Numbered from the stretch's first letter, positions 16,829 to 25,316 are shown. The stretch: 35,396 bases of DNA from Thermoanaerobacterium thermosulfurigenes (GCF_051201035.1 NZ_JBPODR010000025.1:1-35396); one strand, 5' to 3'. Notes: generated by a model not told the origin, from the sequence alone. Translations and numbers: made by a program.

Positions 16829-17773
16829 ATGAAAGGGAAAGTAGTAATTGCGCTTGGGGGAAATGCACTGCAAGACAAGGACATGGTGCCAACAGCCGAA
16901 TCACAATTGAATACAGTTAGAAAGACGGCGTCGTATATTGCAGACATCATAAAAGAAGGCTATTCTGTCATTGTGACACATGGAAATGGGCCACAAGTAG
17001 GAAACATCGTAATACAGAATGAGACAGCGTCTAACATAATACCAGCCATGCCTTTTGATGTATGTGGTGCGGAAAGTCAGGGAATGATAGGCTATATGAT
17101 TCAGCAATGTTTAGGTGAGGTTTTCAAAGAGAAAAACATACAAAAGGATGTTGCAACAATCGTTACACAAGTTGTTGTAGATAAAGATGATGCTGCATTT
17201 TCACATCCTACAAAGCCAATAGGGCCGTTTTACTCTAAGGAAGATGCGGAGCTATTGGAAAAGGAAAAAGGATATCAGATGGTAGAGGACAGTGGAAGAG
17301 GATATAGGAGAGTCGTAGCATCACCAGAGCCTAAAGAGATAGTTGAATTAAACACAATAAAGCTTTTGGAGAGAAACGGTGTCGTTGTAATAACGGCAGG
17401 TGGTGGAGGAATACCTGTAGTAAGGGAAAATGGCAGCTTAAAAGGTGTGGCGGCAGTGATAGATAAAGATTTGGCATCTGAAAAATTGGCAGAAGATTTA
17501 GATGCAGATATTTTATTGATTTTAACCGCTGTAGAAAAAGCGTACATCAACTACAAAAAGCCTGATGAAAAGCCTCTCGATGTAATTTCAAGCTATGATA
17601 TAGAGAGGTATTTAAATGAAGGCCATTTTGCAGAAGGTTCAATGATGCCGAAAGTCAAGGCTGCAATAAGGTTTGCCAGGTCAAGAAAGGGAAGGCGAGC
17701 CATAATTACGTCTTTAGAAAAAGCACATGATGCTTTATCAGGGAATACAGGCACTGTTGTGGTTGACGATTAA
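16829..17773 (+). CDS. arcC: Carbamate kinase
   Basis: Converts carbamoyl phosphate and ADP to ATP, CO2 and ammonia. The 314-residue product starts with the amino acid kinase motif VIALGGNALQ and includes VTHGNGPQVGN, AGGGGIPVV, KDLASEKLA and FAEGSMMPKVKAAIRF. Length is normal. ATG 16829 has GTAGGAGG upstream. A likely -10 box, TATAAT at 16787-16792, gives it its own promoter after the argF terminator. Together with argF it could yield ATP from citrulline. Confidence 0.95.
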   Translation: MKGKVVIALGGNALQDKDMVPTAESQLNTVRKTASYIADIIKEGYSVIVTHGNGPQVGNIVIQNETASNIIPAMPFDVCGAESQGMIGYMIQQCLGEVFKEKNIQKDVATIVTQVVVDKDDAAFSHPTKPIGPFYSKEDAELLEKEKGYQMVEDSGRGYRRVVASPEPKEIVELNTIKLLERNGVVVITAGGGGIPVVRENGSLKGVAAVIDKDLASEKLAEDLDADILLILTAVEKAYINYKKPDEKPLDVISSYDIERYLNEGHFAEGSMMPKVKAAIRFARSRKGRRAIITSLEKAHDALSGNTGTVVVDD

Positions 17774-17780
17774 AAAATAC

Positions 17781-17809
17781 TTGACAAATTGATATATTTG
17801 TGACATTAT
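17781..17809 (+). promoter_or_regulatory. Predicted promoter of the FMN riboswitch-ribU transcript
   Basis: A consensus -35 TTGACA (17781-17786) is followed after 17 nt by CATTAT (17804-17809); TATAGT at 17807-17812 is an alternative -10 at a less favourable spacing. Confidence 0.5.
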
Positions 17810-17839
17810 AGTATTTAGAATTGAATAAACCAGTGGAGA

Positions 17840-17961
17840 ATATCTTCAGGGCAGGGTGAAATTCCCGACCGGCGGTAAGCGTAAGCGAGCCCGCGACCCG
17901 CAGATGCGGTGGACTTGGTGAGATTCCAAGGCCGACAGTACAGTCTGGATGGAAGAAGATT
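17840..17961 (+). ncRNA. FMN riboswitch (RFN element)
   Basis: The conserved RFN blocks appear in order: TCTTCAGGGCAGGGTGAAAT, CCCGACCGGCGGT, GCCCGCGA, GGTGAGATTCCAAGGCCGAC and CAGTCTGGATGGAAGAAGAT (start and end strands pair as P1). It senses flavin mononucleotide and is followed by an intrinsic terminator, so high FMN should stop transcription of ribU. Confidence 0.97.
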
Positions 17962-17977
17962 TATTTTTGTTGCTTTT

Positions 17978-18006
17978 ATCCTGAAGATGTTTCTTCGGGA
18001 TTTTTA
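17978..18006 (+). terminator. Riboswitch expression-platform terminator
   Basis: ATCCTGAAGA (17978-17987) pairs with TCTTCGGGAT (17992-18001), followed by TTTTT. It lies between the RFN aptamer and ribU. The aptamer's closing strand GAAGAAGA at about 17952-17959 could take part in a competing antiterminator. Confidence 0.87.
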
Positions 18007-18024
18007 AATTTGGAGGTGTCATTT

Positions 18025-18609
18025 ATGGAACACAGCAAGACAAAAGTGATTGTGACTGTAGGGTTGCTTTCCGCAATAGCATTTGTACTGATGTACTTAG
18101 AATTTCAATTGCCACTATTTCCAGGCTTTTTAAAATTTGATTTTAGCGATATACCACCTCTTTTAGCAGCATTTGCGTTAGGGCCTGTATACGGCATATT
18201 TGTGGAGATAGTAAAGAATGTGATACATCTTCCAGTTAGTCAATCTGCAGGTATAGGAGAAGTGGCAAATTTCGTTGTAGGCTCTATTTACGTATTTACG
18301 GTTGGTATAATCTATATGAGAAACAAATCTAAAAAGTCGGCATTATTTGCCATGATTTTAGGAACTATTGTCATGGCTGTTGCGGGATCAGTATTAAACT
18401 ACTATGTATTTTTGCCACTATACCAAAAGATAATGGGTTGGCCATTAAGTGCCATTGTTGGAATGGGAAAGGCGGTAAATAGCCATATAGTTGATTTGAA
18501 GACATTGATAGCGTACGGTATTTTCCCATTCAACATCTTGAAAGGCTTTGTAATATCACTAATTACATTCCTCATTTACAAGAAATTATCTCCAATGTTG
18601 AAGATGTAG
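18025..18609 (+). CDS. ribU: Riboflavin ECF transporter substrate-binding (S) component
   Basis: Membrane-embedded S component that captures riboflavin and works with a shared ECF module encoded elsewhere. The 194-residue product has about five or six hydrophobic segments and the RibU-type stretches LPLFPGFLKFDFSDIPPLL and VEIVKNVIHLP. The assignment is strengthened by the FMN riboswitch directly upstream. The frame is open from TTG 18010, but ATG 18025 is preferred since GGAGGTG lies 6 nt before it. Confidence 0.95.
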   Translation: MEHSKTKVIVTVGLLSAIAFVLMYLEFQLPLFPGFLKFDFSDIPPLLAAFALGPVYGIFVEIVKNVIHLPVSQSAGIGEVANFVVGSIYVFTVGIIYMRNKSKKSALFAMILGTIVMAVAGSVLNYYVFLPLYQKIMGWPLSAIVGMGKAVNSHIVDLKTLIAYGIFPFNILKGFVISLITFLIYKKLSPMLKM

Positions 18610-18615
18610 TTATTT

Positions 18616-18646
18616 AAAATAACGGACAGTGTTCCGTTATTTTTTT
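18616..18646 (+). terminator. Rho-independent terminator of ribU
   Basis: AAAATAACGGA (18616-18626) pairs with TCCGTTATTTT (18633-18643), followed by more T residues. Confidence 0.9.
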
Positions 18647-18675
18647 GTGTGCTTTTTTATTCAGCCATTAAGCGT

Positions 18676-18703
18676 TTGTTTTATGGTATACTTGGTATAT
18701 AAT
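18676..18703 (+). promoter_or_regulatory. Predicted sigma-A promoter of the tsaE operon
   Basis: TTGTTT (18676-18681) and TATAAT (18698-18703) are 16 nt apart, 31 nt before the tsaE ATG. Confidence 0.5.
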
Positions 18704-18733
18704 ATTTGTATAAATTTCACGGTGGTGTTGCGT

Positions 18734-19192
18734 ATGAAAGTATCTTTTAGGACAAAAAGCTCTGATGAAACAGAAAAGATAGGGTTTAAGTTAGGTGGTT
18801 TACTAACAAGAGGAAGTATCGTACTTATATCTGGAGATTTAGGTGTAGGCAAGACAGTTTTGACAAAAGGCATTGCTAAAGGTATGGGTATATACGACTA
18901 TGTCACAAGCCCTACATTTATGATTGTAAATGAGCATATGGGTGAAATTCCCCTTTACCATTTTGACGTGTACAAGATTGACGACTACATGGAATTATAC
19001 GATATAGGATATGAGGAGTATTTTTACAGCGACGGTGTTTGTGTCATCGAGTGGCCTGAAAAGATAATGCCTCTTATCCCGGAGGAAAATATATTTATAC
19101 ATATTTCCATGGGTGATTCTTTTGATGAGAGGATAATAGAGATAGAATCACATGGTGCAAAATACGATGAAGTGATTAAGGAGATGAAGTGA
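18734..19192 (+). CDS. tsaE: tRNA t6A biosynthesis ATPase TsaE
   Basis: ATPase partner of TsaB-TsaD in forming N6-threonylcarbamoyladenosine at tRNA position 37. The 152-residue product has a Walker A GDLGVGKT at residues 34-41 and the family motifs SPTFMIVNE and YHFDVYKI. A longer open frame reaches back to 18629, but it would cross the promoter and the ribU terminator and encode an atypical hydrophobic extension, so ATG 18734 is chosen although its ribosome binding site (GGTGGTG) is modest. Its stop overlaps the start of tsaB (TGATG). Confidence 0.94.
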   Translation: MKVSFRTKSSDETEKIGFKLGGLLTRGSIVLISGDLGVGKTVLTKGIAKGMGIYDYVTSPTFMIVNEHMGEIPLYHFDVYKIDDYMELYDIGYEEYFYSDGVCVIEWPEKIMPLIPEENIFIHISMGDSFDERIIEIESHGAKYDEVIKEMK

Positions 19193-19872
19193 TGAAAGTA
19201 CTTGCAATAGATTCATCGTCAAAGACAGCTACTGTTGCTTTAGTTGATGAAAGTGGCTTAATAGGTGAATTTTCCATAAATCATTTGAGACATTCTGTCA
19301 TATTGATGCCGATGATTGATGAACTTTTAAAAATGGCAGAGACAAAAAAAGAGGAGATAACTCATATAGCTGTATGTGAAGGACCGGGATCTTTTACAGG
19401 ATTAAGGATAGGTGCTGCTACTGCTAAGGGGTTGGCTCAATCTCTTGATGTGCCAATTGTTGGTGTATCATCCTTAGATGCCCTTGCCTATAACGTAGGA
19501 GAATTTAAAGGAATTATCTGCCCTATAATTGACGCGTTAAGAGGAAACGTCTATACAGCTTTTTATAAAGGTGGTAGTGAGATAAGTAGGCTAAAAGATG
19601 TGTCGCTGGAAGAATTAGGTGTAGTTATAGACATAGTAAAGGGATACAGTGAGGAAGTTTTATTCGTCGGAGATGGTATTTTGCCATATAAAGACACATT
19701 AAAGAGTGCATTGCCTGATGCTATATTTGCATCGCCGATTAACAACATATCAAGGGCGTCATCGGTTGGTATGATGGCACTTAAAAAAATATCAAATGGA
19801 GAGATATGCACATATCTTGATTTTAAACCGTATTATGTTAGAAAGCCTGCACCGTTGGAAAATTCTAAATGA
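19192..19872 (+). CDS. tsaB: tRNA t6A biosynthesis protein TsaB
   Basis: Non-catalytic ASKHA-fold partner that dimerises with TsaD. The 226-residue product starts MKVLAIDSSSKTATVAL and contains CEGPGSFTGLRIGAATAKGL, the hallmark of TsaB (YeaZ/YdiC). ATG 19192 overlaps the tsaE stop, with AAGGAG upstream; GTG 19189 is a possible alternative. The gene sits in the conserved order tsaE-tsaB-rimI-tsaD, as in Bacillus subtilis ydiB-ydiC-ydiD-gcp. TsaC/Sua5, needed for the first step, is not in the window. Confidence 0.95.
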   Translation: MKVLAIDSSSKTATVALVDESGLIGEFSINHLRHSVILMPMIDELLKMAETKKEEITHIAVCEGPGSFTGLRIGAATAKGLAQSLDVPIVGVSSLDALAYNVGEFKGIICPIIDALRGNVYTAFYKGGSEISRLKDVSLEELGVVIDIVKGYSEEVLFVGDGILPYKDTLKSALPDAIFASPINNISRASSVGMMALKKISNGEICTYLDFKPYYVRKPAPLENSK

Positions 19873-19888
19873 TCTTTTGGAGGGTTTT

Positions 19889-20335
19889 ATGGATATAAAG
19901 ATTCGCCCTATGGTAAAAAGCGATATAGATAAAGTCATGGAAATTGAGTATTTAAGCTTTTCTGTGCCATGGTCTTTTGAATCATTTGTGATGGAAGTTA
20001 CGAAAAATAGTTGTGCACATTATATTGTTGCTGAGGTAGACGGCCAGATAGCTGGATATGGTGGTTTTTGGGTGGTTGTTGATGAAGGACACATAACCAA
20101 CATTGCAGTTCATCCGGACTTTCGAGGGCAAGGTGTAGGTTCTGCCATCGTTGAAGGTTTGATTGAACTTGCTAAAAATAAAGGCATAACGTCTATGACG
20201 CTGGAAGTGAGAGAATCTAACCTTGTAGCACAATCGCTTTATAAAAAATACGGGTTTAAACCTGTTGGCAAAAGAAGAGGGTACTATCAGGACAACAATG
20301 AAGATGCAGTGATAATGTGGAAATACGATATGTAA
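19889..20335 (+). CDS. rimI: Ribosomal protein S18-alanine N-acetyltransferase RimI family
   Basis: GNAT acetyltransferase, 148 residues. The acetyl-CoA binding motif reads VHPDFRGQGVGSAIVEGLI and the C-terminus has NLVAQSLYKKYGFKPVGKRRGYY, matching RimI. The true protein target is not certain, since RimI-like proteins next to t6A genes may have other substrates. The frame is open from 19796, but ATG 19889, with GGAGGG about 6 nt upstream, gives the normal N-terminus. It ends 11 nt before tsaD. Confidence 0.92.
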   Translation: MDIKIRPMVKSDIDKVMEIEYLSFSVPWSFESFVMEVTKNSCAHYIVAEVDGQIAGYGGFWVVVDEGHITNIAVHPDFRGQGVGSAIVEGLIELAKNKGITSMTLEVRESNLVAQSLYKKYGFKPVGKRRGYYQDNNEDAVIMWKYDM

Positions 20336-20346
20336 GGAGAGATTGT

Positions 20347-21360
20347 ATGAGGGAAAACACGATTGTATTAGGAATTGAAACATCCTGCGACGAGACATCG
20401 GCAAGTGTTGTAAAAGACGGTAAAATTGTGATGTCTAATGTCATATATTCCCAGATAAATATACACAAGGAATTTGGTGGTGTTGTCCCTGAGATAGCAT
20501 CCAGAAACCACATTGAAGCTATAGGAAATGTGGTGAAAGAGGCTCTTTTTAAAGCTGATGTGACGCTTGATGACATTGATGTTGTCGCTGCTACATACGG
20601 TCCGGGACTTGTAGGTGCGTTGCTGGTAGGACTTTCGTACGGAAAGGCGTTGGCGTACGGGAAAGCCGTACCATTTGTTGGCGTAAACCATATTGAAGGG
20701 CATATATCTGCAAATTACCTTGACAGCGATTTTGAACCGCCATTTATTTGTCTTATAGCATCAGGTGGACATAGCCACATCGTCTTTGTAAAAGACTATG
20801 GACAGTATGAGGTTCTCGGTAGAACGATGGATGATGCTGCAGGAGAAGCATTTGACAAGGTGGCAAGAGCATTAGGTCTTGGCTATCCTGGCGGTCCTAA
20901 AATAGATGAGATCTCAAAAAGCGGTGATCCATATCGGTATAACTTTCCAAAGTCTTTTATGGAAAAGGACAATTTTGATTTTAGCTTTAGCGGATTGAAG
21001 ACAGCAGTCATAAATCAACTGCACAAAGAAAGGCAAAATGGCATTGAGATAAATGTGGCAGACTATGCTGCCAGCTTTCAGATGAATGTAGTCGATGTTT
21101 TGTCATCAAAGCTTATTGAGGCTGCTAAGTTTAAAAATATAAAAAAAATATCCATAGCAGGTGGTGTGGCCTCTAACAGCCTTCTTCGAGAAAGATTAAA
21201 AAAACTGGCTGATGAAGAAGGGTTTGTGATTCATTTTCCAAAACAAGTGTACTGCACAGATAATGGTGCTATGATAGCAAGTGCGGGGTATTTTGACTTT
21301 ATTCGCGGAAAAGTTTCAGGATTAGACTTAAACGCTGTCCCGTACTTAAAACTTTTTTGA
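20347..21360 (+). CDS. tsaD: tRNA N6-adenosine threonylcarbamoyltransferase TsaD
   Basis: Transfers threonylcarbamoyl to A37 of ANN-reading tRNAs. The 337-residue product begins MRENTIVLGIETSCDETSAS; the metal-binding histidines are His115 and His119 in NHIEGHISANY; further motifs are ASGGHSHI, GYPGGPKID, FSFSGLKTA and TDNGAMIASAG. ATG 20347 has AAGGAGAG upstream; the frame reaches back to 20317 only through the rimI gene. An A8 run inside the gene (within the codons for NIKKIS) is correctly in frame, which is useful for judging the homopolymer frameshifts near 32150 and 33040. Confidence 0.97.
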   Translation: MRENTIVLGIETSCDETSASVVKDGKIVMSNVIYSQINIHKEFGGVVPEIASRNHIEAIGNVVKEALFKADVTLDDIDVVAATYGPGLVGALLVGLSYGKALAYGKAVPFVGVNHIEGHISANYLDSDFEPPFICLIASGGHSHIVFVKDYGQYEVLGRTMDDAAGEAFDKVARALGLGYPGGPKIDEISKSGDPYRYNFPKSFMEKDNFDFSFSGLKTAVINQLHKERQNGIEINVADYAASFQMNVVDVLSSKLIEAAKFKNIKKISIAGGVASNSLLRERLKKLADEEGFVIHFPKQVYCTDNGAMIASAGYFDFIRGKVSGLDLNAVPYLKLF

Positions 21361-21385
21361 TTGTTGGCGAAAAATCTGTGTATAT

Positions 21386-21459
21386 TGTGGAAAATTGTCT
21401 TTAAATCTGCTTTAATGCTGTAATATGTCTGTGGATAACTTTGTGGATACTGTGATTAA
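21386..21459 (+). other. Cluster of DnaA-box-like 9-mers
   Basis: Four same-direction matches to TGTGGATAA lie within 74 bp: TGTGGAAAA (21386-21394), an exact TGTGGATAA (21430-21438), TGTGGATAC (21442-21450) and TGTGATTAA (21451-21459, two mismatches). The region is intergenic, between tsaD and the dehydrogenase gene, and has no other clear feature. It may bind DnaA as a regulatory or titration site. Confidence 0.5.
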
Positions 21460-21515
21460 CTTTAATAGTTTGGATATTATGTAATCAAATGGAAAAAAGA
21501 AAGGGGCTTTCTATT

Positions 21516-22466
21516 ATGAATAACATGCTTTTTCTTTCAAAGGTAGGCAAAAAGTATATTGAGGAGATACAAAACATTGCGCCAAATTTTAATGTAATAA
21601 GCAAAGGCGATGTAGAGGACATTTCCAAATATATTGAAGATGTGGAAGTGCTGGTTTGCTTTGATGGAGATGCTCAAAAAGAATTGATAGACAGTGCTAA
21701 AAGCCTCAGGTGGATTCACCTATTGAGTGCTGGTGCTGATGCGATGCCGTTTGAATTACTAAAACAGAGGAACATCATCTTGACCAATTCAAAAGGTGTT
21801 CACAAGTATCAGATATCCGAGCAAGTTGTAGGATACATGCTTTTATTTGAAAGAGGATTAAATTACTTCATAAGAAAGCAAATCAATAAAGAATGGGACA
21901 AATCTGTAAGGGTTTCTGAATTGTACGGGAAGACTGTTTGCATACTTGGCGTCGGAAGCATTGGAGAAGAAATAACAAGGATTGCACGGGAATTTGGAAT
22001 GAAAACCGTAGGAGTAAGAAAATCAGGCAAGATAAGTCCATTTATAGATGAGATGTACACAGATGAAAATATGATATCTGCAGTTTCAAATGCTGATTAC
22101 GTAATATGTGCGCTGCCTTTGACTGATGATACATACCATCTTTTAGATGCTGAGTTTTTTAAAAGCATGAAAAGCGATAGCGTATTTATAAACATCGGTA
22201 GAGGAAGCGTTGTCGATGAGGTATCCCTCATTGATGCGTTAAGGCAAAAAACCATAAGGGGCGCTGCGTTGGATGTATTTGAAAATGAACCACTTACAAA
22301 AGATAGTCCTCTGTGGGACATGGAAAATGTGATAATCACACCACATACGGCTGGCATATCGCCTCGGTACATGGAAAGGGCAGTGCAGATATTGAAGCAC
22401 AACCTTAAAGCATATATGGGCAATGGCGATTACATAAACGTCATCGATTTGAAGAAGCAATATTAA
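21516..22466 (+). CDS. D-isomer specific 2-hydroxyacid dehydrogenase
   Basis: NAD(P)-dependent oxidoreductase of the D-2-hydroxyacid family, 316 residues from ATG 21516. It shows the Rossmann motif ILGVGSIGEEI, the substrate arginine in FINIGRGSVVDE, the conserved ALDVFENEPL and the catalytic histidine in TPHTAGISP. The exact substrate is unknown; the N-terminal half resembles the YoaD/glyoxylate-reductase type group. The frame begins at ATG 21489, but AAAGGGG at 21500-21506 supports 21516. It is convergent with the ABC-F gene. Confidence 0.85.
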   Translation: MNNMLFLSKVGKKYIEEIQNIAPNFNVISKGDVEDISKYIEDVEVLVCFDGDAQKELIDSAKSLRWIHLLSAGADAMPFELLKQRNIILTNSKGVHKYQISEQVVGYMLLFERGLNYFIRKQINKEWDKSVRVSELYGKTVCILGVGSIGEEITRIAREFGMKTVGVRKSGKISPFIDEMYTDENMISAVSNADYVICALPLTDDTYHLLDAEFFKSMKSDSVFINIGRGSVVDEVSLIDALRQKTIRGAALDVFENEPLTKDSPLWDMENVIITPHTAGISPRYMERAVQILKHNLKAYMGNGDYINVIDLKKQY

Positions 22467-22488
22467 AGCGGGCATAATCTACCCGCTT
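22466..22488. terminator. Possible shared bidirectional terminator
   Basis: AAGCGGG (22466-22472) pairs with CCCGCTT (22482-22488) between two convergent genes and overlaps the stop codon of the minus-strand gene. T tails on both sides are short, so strength is doubtful. Confidence 0.5.
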
Positions 22489-24371
22489 AAAATTTCCCAT
22501 TCTTCATACAGTTTTTCTAATTTTTCTTTTAGCATATTGTATTTTGATTGTGTATCGACGATTTCTCCAGTTTTGTATATATCGGGATTGCACATTTTTT
22601 CTTCCAATTCTTTTATGGCATCTTCAGTTTCTATTATCTCGTTTTCTATACGTACCATGTATTCCCTTTGCTTTTTGGCTTCTTTCTGCTTTAGCTTTTC
22701 TCGCATTTTTTCGTTCTTAAGCTGTGTCTTTGTCTTTTTTTCCTCTTCATCTTCTTTTGTATTATTTTCATTTCTTTTTTCTACGTAGTACGAATAATTC
22801 CCATAGTATTCGTTGATAGAATCGCTGGACATTTCCAATACTTTTGTGGCCATTTTGTCTATAAAGTACCTGTCATGTGACACGAATAGAAGTGTGCCAC
22901 CAAAATCTAACAATGCCTTTTCCAAAACTTCTTTTGACTTCAGATCGAGGTGGTTTGTAGGCTCGTCTAAAAGTAGAAAGTTGGCTTTTGAAAGGATAAG
23001 CTTTAAAAGGGAAACTCTTGCTTTTTCGCCGCCACTTAACTTGCCTATTTGTTTAAACACATCATCGCCGCTGAACAAAAAAGAGCCCAGCATAGTCCTT
23101 ACTTCTGTTTGAGTCAGATAAGGATTTTCATCCCATATTTCGTCGATTATTGTTTTCTCATCGTTTAGATTTGAAAACTCCTGTTGATAATAGCCTATTG
23201 ATACATTTGTACCTAAGCTTATGCTTCCTTCGTAATTTGCAATCTCGCCTACTATGGTTTTAAGGAGAGAAGTTTTTCCTACGCCATTAGGTCCTAAGAT
23301 AGCTATTCTGTCTCCTTTGTAGACTTCAAAGCTTATATTGTGAAATACAGGTTTATCGAAAGACAATGAGAGGTCAGACACCTTTAAAACATCATTTCCG
23401 CTTTTTTCTATAAAATCAAATGAAAGCTTAATTGTTTCATTGTTTATAGAAGGCTTATCTATTTTTTCCATCTTGTCCAGAAGTTTTTGTTTGCTTTCAG
23501 CCATTTTCACTGATTTTTCGCGGCGGCGATTTTTCTGTATCATTATCATTTCTTGTATTCTCTTGATTTCCTTTTGCTGCTCTTCATAAGCCTTCATTAT
23601 TATGCTTATTTCTTCATTCTTTTTCTTTACGTACTCTGTGTAATTTCCATCGTAGGATTTCAATGTCTTATTTTCTATTTCAAATATTCGAGTTGCGATT
23701 CTGTCGAGAAAAAATCTGTCATGTGATATGACCATTACAGTTCCTCTAAAAAATCTCAAATACTGCTCAAGCCACTCTATGGAAGGTATATCAAGATGAT
23801 TTGTAGGCTCGTCTAAAAGAAGAAGGTCAGGATCTTTTAAAAGCGCCTTTGCCAGCATAAGCCTTGTCTTTTGACCACCGCTTAAGGTAGAAACAGGTTT
23901 ATCAAATTCTTCTTGGCTAAAGCCTAATCCTATAAGCACGCCTCGAACTTTGCTGTCGACTGAATAACCTTCTTTTTTATTGTACTCATCTGTCAACTTT
24001 GAATATTCGTCAAGAAGCTTGTTTAGTTTCGGTTCATCTTTTGTATCTGCTATCAATTTTTCCAGCTTCTTTATTTCATTTTCAAGATTTTCAATGTCTT
24101 GAAAAACTGTCTTGACTTCATCGTAAATAGACTTGTTGCTTATTATATAGGCGTTTTGCTCAAGATATCCTACGCTTATTAGTGGCATTGATATGTTTCC
24201 GATGTCAGGCTGAAGATCTTTTACTATAAGTTTAAATAAAGTTGATTTTCCAGCTCCATTATCTCCTACAACACCGATTTTATCGCCTTCATTTACAATG
24301 AAAGATATATTTTGTAATATGCTATTTATTCCGTATGATAAATTTACGTTATTTGCTGAAATTATAGCCAT
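22479..24371 (-). CDS. ABC-F family ATPase (YdiF-like)
   Basis: Soluble protein with two ABC ATPase domains and no membrane part; ABC-F proteins act on the ribosome as translation factors or antibiotic-protection proteins. The 630-residue product has Walker A GDNGAGKST and GPNGVGKTS, signatures LSGGQKTR and LSGGEKAR, and two Walker B LLLDEPTNHLD. The linker between domains is charged and helical, and the C-terminus has a coiled coil. It lies next to the t6A genes and near rex, as ydiF does in Bacillus subtilis, so it is most likely the YdiF-type housekeeping member. The start has AGGAGGAG upstream on the minus strand. Confidence 0.92.
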   Translation of the reverse strand: MAIISANNVNLSYGINSILQNISFIVNEGDKIGVVGDNGAGKSTLFKLIVKDLQPDIGNISMPLISVGYLEQNAYIISNKSIYDEVKTVFQDIENLENEIKKLEKLIADTKDEPKLNKLLDEYSKLTDEYNKKEGYSVDSKVRGVLIGLGFSQEEFDKPVSTLSGGQKTRLMLAKALLKDPDLLLLDEPTNHLDIPSIEWLEQYLRFFRGTVMVISHDRFFLDRIATRIFEIENKTLKSYDGNYTEYVKKKNEEISIIMKAYEEQQKEIKRIQEMIMIQKNRRREKSVKMAESKQKLLDKMEKIDKPSINNETIKLSFDFIEKSGNDVLKVSDLSLSFDKPVFHNISFEVYKGDRIAILGPNGVGKTSLLKTIVGEIANYEGSISLGTNVSIGYYQQEFSNLNDEKTIIDEIWDENPYLTQTEVRTMLGSFLFSGDDVFKQIGKLSGGEKARVSLLKLILSKANFLLLDEPTNHLDLKSKEVLEKALLDFGGTLLFVSHDRYFIDKMATKVLEMSSDSINEYYGNYSYYVEKRNENNTKEDEEEKKTKTQLKNEKMREKLKQKEAKKQREYMVRIENEIIETEDAIKELEEKMCNPDIYKTGEIVDTQSKYNMLKEKLEKLYEEWEILSG

Positions 24372-24438
24372 TTAATACTCCTCCTGTTATAATATAATAT
24401 ATCAAAGATTATGTCCTATTTAAAGTGAAATTGATATT

Positions 24439-24465
24439 TAATTTTTATGGTTTTGTTGCCGATAT
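24439..24465 (+). promoter_or_regulatory. Predicted sigma-D (flagellar) promoter of motAB
   Basis: TAATTTTT (24439-24446), an 11-nt spacer and GCCGATAT (24458-24465) match the sigma-D/sigma-28 consensus TAAAGTTT-N11-GCCGATAA in 13 of 16 positions with exact spacing. It is 33 nt before the motA ATG, and the downstream genes are flagellar stator genes, which the consensus would predict. Confidence 0.75.
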
Positions 24466-24497
24466 TATATATGTCAAAATTAACGAGGTGAATGTGT

Positions 24498-25316
24498 ATG
24501 GATTTTTCGACGTTATTGGGGATTTTGTTAGGGTTTGGCTCTCTCATCTTAGCATTTGTCATGGAGGGTGGAAGTGTTGCATCTTTAATAGGTGTATCGG
24601 CAGCACTTATAGTTTTAGGTGGAACGATAGGTGCTACTATGACCTCTTTTTCGATGAAAGATATGTTGAAGCTTCCGAAATTGATTGGGAAGGCTTTTAA
24701 AGAAGAAGGTAACAAATACGGTGACATAATCAAGTATTTTGTATATCTCGCTCAAAAAGCCAGAAGCGAAGGGCTTTTAAGCCTTGAACAGGAGTTGCAG
24801 TCAGATGAAATTAAAAACTACGATCCTATTTTAAAAGACTGTATTGAGCTTGTCATAGATGGTGCGGATATTGAGCTTATAAGGACTACTATGGAAAATA
24901 GGATATACATAGAAGATAAAGAGCTGAAAAGAGAAGCCAGCATCTTTGAGGCTGCTGGAGGATACTCTCCAACAATGGGTATCATAGGTACGGTTATGGG
25001 ACTTGTTCACGTCTTGGGAAATCTCAGTGAACCAGACAAGTTGGGGCCTTCAATAGCTGTTGCTTTTATAGCTACACTTTATGGTGTAAGCATGGCCAAC
25101 CTTGTATGGCTGCCTATAGGTAATAAGCTTAAAAATAAAGCGCAGATCAAAAAGACGGAAAAGGAGATAATCTTAGAAGGCAGCCTTTCACTGCAAGCTG
25201 GCGAGAATCCTAAGATCGTGGAGAAGAAATTGCTGACATTTGTAGTTGAAAGGGAATCAGTTGCTAAAGCAAAAGAACAAAGTGTGAAAGGTGAAATTGC
25301 TGATGATAAGGCATGA
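24498..25316 (+). CDS. motA: Flagellar motor stator protein MotA
   Basis: Ion-channel subunit of the flagellar stator. The 272-residue protein has four transmembrane segments, a large cytoplasmic loop and the motifs EGGSVASLIGVSAALIVLGG and YSPTMGIIGTVMGLVHVLGN in the membrane parts. The frame opens at ATG 24492, but 24498 fits the GAGGTG ribosome binding site with 7-nt spacing. The end overlaps motB by 14 nt. The pair sits between the ydiF-like gene and rex, away from other flagellar genes, with its own sigma-D type promoter. Confidence 0.94.
   Translation: MDFSTLLGILLGFGSLILAFVMEGGSVASLIGVSAALIVLGGTIGATMTSFSMKDMLKLPKLIGKAFKEEGNKYGDIIKYFVYLAQKARSEGLLSLEQELQSDEIKNYDPILKDCIELVIDGADIELIRTTMENRIYIEDKELKREASIFEAAGGYSPTMGIIGTVMGLVHVLGNLSEPDKLGPSIAVAFIATLYGVSMANLVWLPIGNKLKNKAQIKKTEKEIILEGSLSLQAGENPKIVEKKLLTFVVERESVAKAKEQSVKGEIADDKA

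Noticed and set aside
18629..18733. N-terminal extension of TsaE to 18629
   Set aside because: It would cross the ribU terminator and the predicted promoter and add an atypical hydrophobic segment.
21361..21515. Replication origin
   Set aside because: DnaA-box-like sites are present but there is no dnaA/dnaN neighbour and no clear unwinding element.
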